From positions 1 through 64,000 of the forward strand of contig NZ_QVMU01000011.1 in NCBI RefSeq assembly GCF_003605645.1: a DNA stretch of 64,000 nt, written 5' to 3'. Within the stretch, counting starts at the first letter, position 1; the number at the start of each line of letters is the position of its first letter. The translations under genes and the position numbers were made by a program. The stretch comes from Vibrio sinensis (GTDB lineage Bacteria; Pseudomonadota; Gammaproteobacteria; Enterobacterales; Vibrionaceae). The notes under the pieces are model-generated. The model saw only the letters and a list, made by a program, of their open reading frames with translations, ran no database searches and was not told where the DNA came from. Shown here piece after piece: positions 57,817 through 64,000 of the stretch.

Positions 57817-59406
57817 TCAGTGTTCGCGAGTCGCGCGGAACACCACATCAGGAAAACGCTCTTGAGCTAAATTCAAGTTCACCATTGTTGGCGCGATGTA
57901 CGTGAGGTTATCACCACCATCTAATGCTAGGTTTGCTTGGTTCTTACGTTGGAAGTCGTCCATCTTCTTACCATCAGTACAGTCGACCCAACGTGCTGTT
58001 GCTACGTTTACGCCTTCGTAGATCGCTTCTACGTTGTATTCTGATTTCAAGCGAGCTACTACTACGTCAAACTGAAGCACACCAACTGCGCCAACAATTA
58101 GATCGTTGTTTTGCAATGGGCGGAATACTTGCACTGCACCTTCTTCTGAAAGCTGAACTAAGCCTTTTAGTAGCTGTTTCTGCTTTAGAGGATCGCGTAG
58201 ACGAATACGACGGAACAATTCTGGAGCGAAGTTTGGTATACCAGAGAACTTCAATGATTCACCTTGTGTGAACGTATCACCAATTTGAATTGTACCGTGG
58301 TTGTGTAGACCGATGATGTCACCTGCGTATGCATTCTCAGCACGAGAACGGTCACCGGCCATGAAAGTTACAGCGTCAGAGATACTAACTTGCTTACCTA
58401 GACGCACATGGTTCATTTTCATACCTTGGGTATAAGTACCCGATACGATACGCATGAACGCGATACGGTCGCGGTGCTTTGGATCCATGTTTGCTTGGAT
58501 TTTGAAAACGAAACCTGAGAATTTTTCTTCTGTCGCTTCAACTTCACGCTCAACTGCTTGACGAGTTTTTGGCATTGGAGCCCACTCAGTCAAACCATCT
58601 AGCATGTGGTCAACACCAAAGTTACCTAGTGCAGTACCGAAGTAAACTGGTGTTAATTCACCAACAAGGAAAGATTCTAGATCAAATTCAGGACAAGCGC
58701 CCATTACAAGCTCAAGCTCTTCACGCACGCTTGCGGCCAGATCTGCACCCACTTTCTCATCCAACTCTGGGTTGTCTAAGCCTTTGATGATGCGAACTTC
58801 TTGAATCTCATGACCATGACCTGATTCATAAAGAATCGTTTCATCACGGTGAATGTGATAAACACCTTTAAACTCTTTACCACAGCCGATTGGCCATGTA
58901 ATTGGTGCACACATCATACCCAGTTCGTTTTCGACTTCGTCAAGAACTTCCATCGGGTCACGAACATCACGGTCAAGTTTGTTCATAAACGTAACGATTG
59001 GCGTATCACGCAGACGAGTAACTTCCATCAGTTTACGTGTACGGTCTTCGACACCTTTTGCCGCATCGATCACCATCAGACATGAGTCAACCGCGGTTAG
59101 AGTACGATAAGTATCTTCCGAGAAGTCTTCGTGTCCTGGAGTATCAAGTAGGTTTACAAGACAACCATTGTACGGGAACTGCATTACCGAGGTCGTTACC
59201 GAAATGCCACGTTCTTTTTCCATTTCCATCCAGTCTGATTTTGCATGCTGGTTAGAACCACGGCCTTTTACTGTACCCGCTTTTTGGATCGCGTTTCCGA
59301 ATAACAGAACTTTTTCTGTAATGGTGGTTTTACCCGCATCTGGGTGCGAGATAATAGCGAAAGTTCTACGTTTAGAAACTTCGCCAATAAATGGTGTATT
59401 TGACAT
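57817..59406 (-). CDS. prfC: Peptide chain release factor 3
   Basis: 529-residue translational GTPase that recycles RF1 and RF2 after termination. G motifs: SHPDAGKTT (G1), [12 protein letters not shown] (G3) and MNKLDRD (G4). Domain II and III regions follow ([22 protein letters not shown]). Same length as E. coli PrfC (529). Its stop codon abuts an ERIC-like palindrome, so the 3' end of the mRNA will fold strongly. prfB, for RF2, is also in this window. Confidence 0.98.
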   Translation of the reverse strand: MSNTPFIGEVSKRRTFAIISHPDAGKTTITEKVLLFGNAIQKAGTVKGRGSNQHAKSDWMEMEKERGISVTTSVMQFPYNGCLVNLLDTPGHEDFSEDTYRTLTAVDSCLMVIDAAKGVEDRTRKLMEVTRLRDTPIVTFMNKLDRDVRDPMEVLDEVENELGMMCAPITWPIGCGKEFKGVYHIHRDETILYESGHGHEIQEVRIIKGLDNPELDEKVGADLAASVREELELVMGACPEFDLESFLVGELTPVYFGTALGNFGVDHMLDGLTEWAPMPKTRQAVEREVEATEEKFSGFVFKIQANMDPKHRDRIAFMRIVSGTYTQGMKMNHVRLGKQVSISDAVTFMAGDRSRAENAYAGDIIGLHNHGTIQIGDTFTQGESLKFSGIPNFAPELFRRIRLRDPLKQKQLLKGLVQLSEEGAVQVFRPLQNNDLIVGAVGVLQFDVVVARLKSEYNVEAIYEGVNVATARWVDCTDGKKMDDFQRKNQANLALDGGDNLTYIAPTMVNLNLAQERFPDVVFRATREH

Positions 59407-59549
59407 GAACTGGTCTTCTTTGATGGCAGATGGCCTTAATTAAGAAGGCAATCTTTTTTCGATTCAATTTTGTGCGGTATTTTCGCTTATTATTGACCAA
59501 TGGGCAACTTTCAAGACAAGATGGGCTGATGAAAGTCACCTTAGTGAGC

Positions 59550-60590
59550 TTAAGATGTCCACTCTTCTACACCGTTAAGCCCCCAGGCTCTCTCTGCACA
59601 AGAAATCTGATCTCGTCCGTTATGTTTAGCGCAATACAATGCGTTGTCAGCTCGCTTCATCCATAATTCAGGTTTGTCGCTTGCCTGGCATTCCGCGACA
59701 CCAATACTTAGAGTCACTTTGGCATTAGGTGGGCAATTAAGCATCTGGGCTTTACGTGTTATATGATTAAGAATTCGATACGCTGAAGTCGCATCTGTTC
59801 CCTCAAAGAGAATCAAAAACTCATCTCCTCCGAGGCGAAACAATCGGTCTAGTTTTCGGGTATTACGTTCAATCAATGCGACCAGCTGATTAATGACTTC
59901 ATCGCCGATGTCATGTCCGTACAAATCATTAACTTGTTTAAAATGGTCAATATCAATAATCGCAATCGTTGAGCTTACACCCTGATTATCAATTGCACGC
60001 TCGAGCAAGATATCGAGCTGACTTCGATTTAACGCTCCCGTCATGGCATCTCTAATGGATAATTCACGTAATCGCTCTTGAAGTTGAGCTATTTTATAAA
60101 CCGCAAGGTGTGCAATCGCAGTACAAAATATCATAGCCAAGATAAAACGCATTGCCACATCCCAATCCATATGTAATAGGGAAATGGATGCACAACTCAT
60201 CACAATTGTACCATTGGCCAAAATGGCATCTTTAAACGGAATGATAAGCGCAAGAGCGATAACGATAGGAAAGACCCAAAAAGTACTCATTATCCCTAAG
60301 CCCCACACATTGAGAGTCAAAGAGATCACTAACAGCATTAATGGGATTCGGTAACCAATAAGGCTGCGTCTTAAGTAAAATAGCCCGCTTAACTCAGTAA
60401 TAAAACTCAATTCAAAAATGAGTAATGATGCACCAAGTAATGGTTCACCAATAACGAAGTTCTTGATACCGAAGGGAACAAACGTCACTAAAGTTATCGC
60501 CATCATCAGCTTTAATAAACTGTCGCGACTTTGTTCATCAAATAATTGAGCTATGGATGAATCAAAGTTATGACGATAATCGCTCATCAC
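59550..60590 (-). CDS. Membrane diguanylate cyclase (GGDEF)
   Basis: 346 residues. About six hydrophobic helices (25-165) form an integral-membrane sensor of unclassified type; a short coiled linker leads to a GGDEF domain (about 185-340). The signature is intact (RLGGDEFLILF) and an RxxD inhibitory site (RKLD) lies exactly five residues before it, so the enzyme should make c-di-GMP and be product-inhibited. DIDHFKQVNDLYGHDIGD and LSIGVAE are canonical. The input signal is unknown. It is 143 bp upstream of prfC with no visible terminator at its 3' end, so some read-through is possible. Confidence 0.9.
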   Translation of the reverse strand: MMSDYRHNFDSSIAQLFDEQSRDSLLKLMMAITLVTFVPFGIKNFVIGEPLLGASLLIFELSFITELSGLFYLRRSLIGYRIPLMLLVISLTLNVWGLGIMSTFWVFPIVIALALIIPFKDAILANGTIVMSCASISLLHMDWDVAMRFILAMIFCTAIAHLAVYKIAQLQERLRELSIRDAMTGALNRSQLDILLERAIDNQGVSSTIAIIDIDHFKQVNDLYGHDIGDEVINQLVALIERNTRKLDRLFRLGGDEFLILFEGTDATSAYRILNHITRKAQMLNCPPNAKVTLSIGVAECQASDKPELWMKRADNALYCAKHNGRDQISCAERAWGLNGVEEWTS

Positions 60591-60761
60591 GCCTCCACTT
60601 AGTGGTCGCAGTATGGTTCTTTTTAGATTAAATATGAAAGACTGCTAACCACATGTCTTATGTATTATAGATAGCTTTATCAGTATTGCGAATGAATCCT
60701 CCAAATGAACGATTCAACCATAGGTAATTTTTAGCGTTGTGAGACAAGGATCGCCTGAAAT

Positions 60762-60784
60762 AAAAAACCTCTCAAAATGAGAGG
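60762..60784 (-). terminator. rimI terminator
   Basis: CCTCTC / GAGAGG (60768-60784) with a 5-nt loop; on the minus strand a T6 run (60762-60767) follows. It is about 38 bp after the rimI stop. Confidence 0.85.
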
Positions 60785-60822
60785 CTTACTAGTACAGATA
60801 TATGCGGCATTAATGAAAGATA

Positions 60823-61272
60823 TTAACCAAAAAAGAAGTAACTCATGATAATGGCATCTTCACGCCCTTGAGCAGAGGGGTAATAATTAATACGACGATC
60901 AACTTCGTTAAAACCAGAATTTAGATAAAGTTGATGAGCTACTGTATTGCTTGCTCGAACCTCTAACCACGCACTTTCAGCACTGGCTTGTTCGCATAAA
61001 GTAACAAACTCCTCTAACAGAAACTTACCATAACCTTTACCTTGCTGGCCTGGATCAATGGCAATATTCAGTAGTGTCACTTCACCTACAATATTCTGCG
61101 CATAAAAGTATCCAACCACATGATTATCGATGATTAATACGTAATGCATCGCACCTCGGCTTTTAACATTGCGAATCATCGTTTCCGACCAAGGGTGGGT
61201 ATGCGCTAGTTGTTCAATGCGCCAAACTGAGTCTAAATGCTCAGTGGATAAAGCTGTAATTTGTTGAGTCAT
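60823..61272 (-). CDS. rimI: Ribosomal protein S18-alanine N-acetyltransferase RimI
   Basis: 149-residue GNAT enzyme that acetylates the N-terminal alanine of ribosomal protein S18. The acetyl-CoA loop is visible in DPGQQGKGYGKFLLEEF (Q/RxxGxG/A), and WLEVRASNTVAHQLYLNSGF is typical of RimI. Length equals E. coli RimI (148). It follows holD by 6 bp, the E. coli holD-rimI pair. Confidence 0.95.
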   Translation of the reverse strand: MTQQITALSTEHLDSVWRIEQLAHTHPWSETMIRNVKSRGAMHYVLIIDNHVVGYFYAQNIVGEVTLLNIAIDPGQQGKGYGKFLLEEFVTLCEQASAESAWLEVRASNTVAHQLYLNSGFNEVDRRINYYPSAQGREDAIIMSYFFFG

Positions 61273-61278
61273 AATTTA

Positions 61279-61674
61279 TCAATAAGAACAAATCTGTTGC
61301 CACAATGCACGGCGATAATCATTATTACCGCCAATCTCAATCAACGCTGGTGAAGTTAATTTCTTTTTAACACTCACCATTTGCTCTACGCAACCCGCAA
61401 ACCAAATCCACTCTAATTGGTGTTCACCAAGAAGTGGTAATTGCTCAGGTGTAATATGTAAAGCTTGATCAAGTGTTAATTGAATGCTTTTTAAAACACG
61501 CTCTAACAAGATTGCGCTCTCTCCCATTGGGATATCGTCGGCAATAAGTAGGAGTTTACACTGAGTGGGTAACGTCAATGTGGTCTGTTCAATACCCGTT
61601 AGTCGTTCTGGATGAAGTAACTGGTAGCATTGAATTCCCATCTCTTGAAGGTAGCTAATTTGATTGTGTGGCAT
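61279..61674 (-). CDS. holD: DNA polymerase III psi subunit HolD
   Basis: 131 residues. Psi bridges the clamp loader and SSB through the chi subunit. Family features: an N-terminal SYLQEMGIQCYQLLHPERL segment, LLLIADDIP, and the C-terminal SPAL...RRALWQQICSY, matching the ALWQQI end of E. coli HolD (137 residues). The start at 61674 is preferred; the frame is open 93 bp upstream with unrelated hydrophobic sequence. No strong ribosome site is seen at any candidate start. Co-transcribed with rimI. Confidence 0.88.
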   Translation of the reverse strand: MPHNQISYLQEMGIQCYQLLHPERLTGIEQTTLTLPTQCKLLLIADDIPMGESAILLERVLKSIQLTLDQALHITPEQLPLLGEHQLEWIWFAGCVEQMVSVKKKLTSPALIEIGGNNDYRRALWQQICSY

Positions 61675-61800
61675 AAAATAAACGCTAGAAAAAGAACACT
61701 GCCATTCTAGCATAGGATAATGAAATGAGAAAAAGGGGAGAGCTTTTCTCACCTTTTTCTCATTCAATTGGCTGGTCCTGAAGAGGTTTAATCAAGACTC

Positions 61801-62304
61801 TTATAGTTCAAGAAATTCGGCGCAGTACTCTATCGTTCCCTCTCTTTCAGAGAACTCACCATCTACTAAGGCCTTAACTTGGAATGCACCTTCTGGCACT
61901 TCCCATTGGCAACGCATTTGATGTTGTTCAGCAGCCACAAAACCTAAACGACCATAATAATTAGGATCTCCTAGCACAACACATGCTGGGTAACCAAACA
62001 TTGCAAGGGACTCAAAACCTTCTTTTACCAGATCAGAGCCAATTCCCTGATTGCGGTATTCTTCTTTGACCACCAGTGGTGCAAGCCCCTGCCAATTATA
62101 ATCCTGGCCATCTAACGTTACAGGGCTAAACATAACGTGAGCAATCACTTCTCCCTCGTCAGTACAAGCGACTAACGATAGCGTTAAATGTCCATTTTCC
62201 CTTAATTTCATTACCAAGTTAGCTTCCGCTTCCGTTGGAAATGTATTTTTCAATAATCTATCTATCGCTAACAGATCAGCGGGGGCTTCAGTTCGAATAA
62301 GCAT
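61801..62304 (-). CDS. yhbS: GNAT-family N-acetyltransferase YhbS-like
   Basis: 167 residues, the length of E. coli YhbS. The GNAT core is present: WQGLAPLVVKEEYRNQGIGSDLVKEG (acetyl-CoA loop) and CVVLGDPNYYGRLGFVAAE. The start overlaps the 3' end of ubiT by 17 bp, the same ubiT(yhbT)-yhbS order as E. coli. The substrate is not known with confidence. Confidence 0.88.
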   Translation of the reverse strand: MLIRTEAPADLLAIDRLLKNTFPTEAEANLVMKLRENGHLTLSLVACTDEGEVIAHVMFSPVTLDGQDYNWQGLAPLVVKEEYRNQGIGSDLVKEGFESLAMFGYPACVVLGDPNYYGRLGFVAAEQHQMRCQWEVPEGAFQVKALVDGEFSEREGTIEYCAEFLEL

Positions 62305-62815
62305 GGGCTACCTCATTTTGCACTGGCGAAGATTGTACGCCTTTGTGCACAAAATCAGCTAGATGATTAAGCAACATTTGCAACGGCTTTGGCAAAAGAT
62401 CCAAATCAACACTATCCATTAAGTTTTTAATTTCCAAACCTAATTCAGTATCCCCTTCAATGGAAAGTCGGCGTTGGAAGAACAACGTATCTGGATCTTC
62501 TTTACGTCCAGCAATCAGCACTAAGTCGTTCAAGTTGCCGCTAAAAGAGACATCTTCTTGCATTGGCATATCTGCGACAACTAATTTGTCGTCTTCGTAA
62601 CTGATATACCAACACAACTGCATATCACTTATTTCAACTTTCAACCATTTCCCGTCAAGGAACTCAAAATCACCATCTTCTAGTGCTTCTTGAAAGACCA
62701 TTTTCAGCCCATCAAGCAAGGCTTTTTTTTGTACAGAACGAGGCAATAAGTGGACTGGAGATCGCAAAATTGATGCCGCATTTTGAACTAATTGAGTGCG
62801 AATCTTGTTTATCAC
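62288..62815 (-). CDS. ubiT: Ubiquinone biosynthesis accessory factor UbiT (YhbT, SCP2 fold)
   Basis: 175 residues of the SCP2 sterol-carrier fold. The segment RKEDPDTLFFQRRLSIEGDTELGLEIKNLMDS is almost identical to E. coli UbiT, which with UbiU and UbiV makes ubiquinone without oxygen, probably by binding hydrophobic intermediates. The start is GTG at 62815. ubiUV is not in the window but could lie beyond the right edge. No acceptable FNR site was found in the 192-bp gap to the next gene. Confidence 0.92.
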   Translation of the reverse strand: MINKIRTQLVQNAASILRSPVHLLPRSVQKKALLDGLKMVFQEALEDGDFEFLDGKWLKVEISDMQLCWYISYEDDKLVVADMPMQEDVSFSGNLNDLVLIAGRKEDPDTLFFQRRLSIEGDTELGLEIKNLMDSVDLDLLPKPLQMLLNHLADFVHKGVQSSPVQNEVAHAYSN

Positions 62816-63007
62816 GCGTGTTATCCGTTACTTTGTTAAATCAATGGTTCATCATAAGGGATGAATATTCTACGATTACTGTTATGTATCAAAAAACTTC
62901 GTAAAGCCTCGACTCTTTTATCTCATAACAATCACGGCTATAGTAGTCACCTAACAGCGACGACTATGTAGACGGACTCTACAGCTCTTTGGAGACTTGG
63001 AAAACTG

Positions 63008-64000
63008 ATGCCATCGCAACAACTACAGCACTGGTTTACAAAGATTACGGCTCATGGCCCATTCTTTTCAGCAATTTTGGATAACCAACACAAATATGTG
63101 ATGGTCAATCAACGTTATTGTGAAATTGCCGGATTAAGTGAATCAGAATTGATAGGCATGAGCGATAGCCAGATCCTTGGACAGCAGTTTTATCATCATT
63201 TAAAGCCTTACTATGAGCGAGCTCTGCTTGGTGAAACGATTGAAGCAGAGATCATACTAAGTGAAATTAACCTCGAAACCAGTCTGCATATTAGCTTGAG
63301 CCCTCTTGAGGCAGAAGACAGCATTAAACATGTCGTCTTTCATGCTATTGATACGTCAGAAAAACATATTCTTATCCGGTCACTTGAAGAGTCCGAGGGG
63401 AAGTTTTCAACTCTGACATCATTACTTCCTGATGGGTTACTGCTTGTTGAAGATGACTGCATCATCTCTGCGAACCAATCTGCAGTGCGTCTACTTGGTT
63501 TTGAGTCCAACACAGACTTACTTGGTGAAGAGCTTTCTCGTTTGTTTGTGGATGAGAAAACAAAGACAGTATTCAATAACAAACTTGGACCAATTTTAAC
63601 CGAATCTCCTATTGTTTGTTTAACAGGCCCTCGTTGTGGGTTTGAGCGTAGAGTTCAACTCCAAGCTGATAACACCTTACTACTTGGGCAGAACTCGCAA
63701 CTCATCTTAATTCTCAACGCAGAAGACACACCGAAAAATCTATCCAACAAAACTCACGAAGACTCTCACATTGATTCGTTAACCGGTTTGTATAATCGCT
63801 TCGGATTTACTAAACGACTTGAACAACTCATTCACAATGAAACACCTCTGATTCTTCTTTATTTAGATATCGACAACTTTAAAAACATTAATGACTCACT
63901 TGGCCACCATATCGGTGACAAAGTCATCAAAGAAGTAGCATCTCGCCTTAAGCGCCTTTTACCACAACAAGCGGTTTTAGGGCATTTAGGAGGAGATGAA
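63008..64000 (+). CDS. rocS: PAS-GGDEF c-di-GMP enzyme, probable RocS, cut by the window edge
   Basis: 331 codons are visible from the ATG at 63008 to the edge, with no stop. No transmembrane helix. Two PAS-like domains (about 20-115, ILDNQHKYVMVNQRYCEIAGL; and about 130-240, LLPDGLLLVEDDCIISANQ) precede a GGDEF domain starting near 260 (DSLTGLYNRFGF, LDIDNFKNINDSLGHHIGD). The last residues are GGDE, so the signature is intact as far as seen. Position divergent from ubiT matches V. cholerae rocS (VC0653, GGDEF-EAL); an EAL domain is expected beyond the edge but is not visible. Confidence 0.75.
   Translation, partial: MPSQQLQHWFTKITAHGPFFSAILDNQHKYVMVNQRYCEIAGLSESELIGMSDSQILGQQFYHHLKPYYERALLGETIEAEIILSEINLETSLHISLSPLEAEDSIKHVVFHAIDTSEKHILIRSLEESEGKFSTLTSLLPDGLLLVEDDCIISANQSAVRLLGFESNTDLLGEELSRLFVDEKTKTVFNNKLGPILTESPIVCLTGPRCGFERRVQLQADNTLLLGQNSQLILILNAEDTPKNLSNKTHEDSHIDSLTGLYNRFGFTKRLEQLIHNETPLILLYLDIDNFKNINDSLGHHIGDKVIKEVASRLKRLLPQQAVLGHLGGDE

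Noticed and set aside
62816..63007. FNR site between ubiT and the rocS-like gene
   Set aside because: Only one half (TTGAT on the minus strand) fits; the second half, CAAAG, has four mismatches to ATCAA.

Overview
The window is a piece of a Vibrio chromosome, most likely the large one. Gene content and order match the V. cholerae stretch from clpB through nspS-mbaA, trpR-slt, tyrA-aroF, hlyU-nhaR-nptA, vpsR and prfC to the rocS neighbourhood. Many proteins can be recognised by family and place (BtsS/BtsR, NspS/MbaA, HlyU, NptA, VpsR, YjjX, UbiT). The DNA is moderately AT-rich. I see no prophage, integron, CRISPR array or insertion sequence. The species cannot be settled by eye; the proteins are not identical to the V. 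cholerae ones I remember.

Layout. 1-432: leader and tandem promoters of an rRNA operon that runs off the left edge. 433-7853: clpB (sigma-32-type promoter), rluD-pgeF, bamD, raiA (CRP site) and pheA behind a pheL attenuator. 7854-11895: the polyamine-sensing nspS-mbaA pair, overlapping yjjX, behind a structured leader. 11960-20066: slt-trpR, ettA, a PilZ protein, an M23 peptidase and the aroF-tyrA operon under TyrR boxes. 20307-28112: the BtsS/BtsR pyruvate two-component system, the murein-recycling genes nagZ, anmK and murQ, and a CstA-family transporter preceded by a regular array of BtsR-type operator repeats. 28290-36664: ileS, lspA, fkpB, ispH, ribF, murJ and rpsT. 36802-45445: hlyU, nhaR, nptA (Pho box) and the rppH-ptsP-tauE-lgt-thyA operon. 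45446-50437: an AT-rich gap rich in DnaA boxes, mutH, tas, small hypotheticals and vpsR. 50718-64000: prfB-lysS (programmed frameshift), brnQ, trmN, srmB, an ERIC-derived tandem repeat array, prfC, a diguanylate cyclase, holD-rimI, ubiT-yhbS and the 5' part of a PAS-GGDEF gene (rocS-like) cut by the right edge.

Common themes. Cyclic di-GMP signalling is dense: mbaA, a PilZ protein, vpsR, a membrane diguanylate cyclase and rocS. Cell-wall synthesis and recycling recur (slt, M23, nagZ, anmK, murQ, murJ, pgeF). Aromatic amino-acid control appears three ways: pheL attenuation, TyrR boxes and TrpR. The strongest non-coding signals are the 20-bp-periodic operator array at 26460-26547, the ERIC-derived repeats at 57375-57815 and 30530-30648, the DnaA-box cluster at 45482-45959, and the three-way-junction RNA predicted ahead of nspS.
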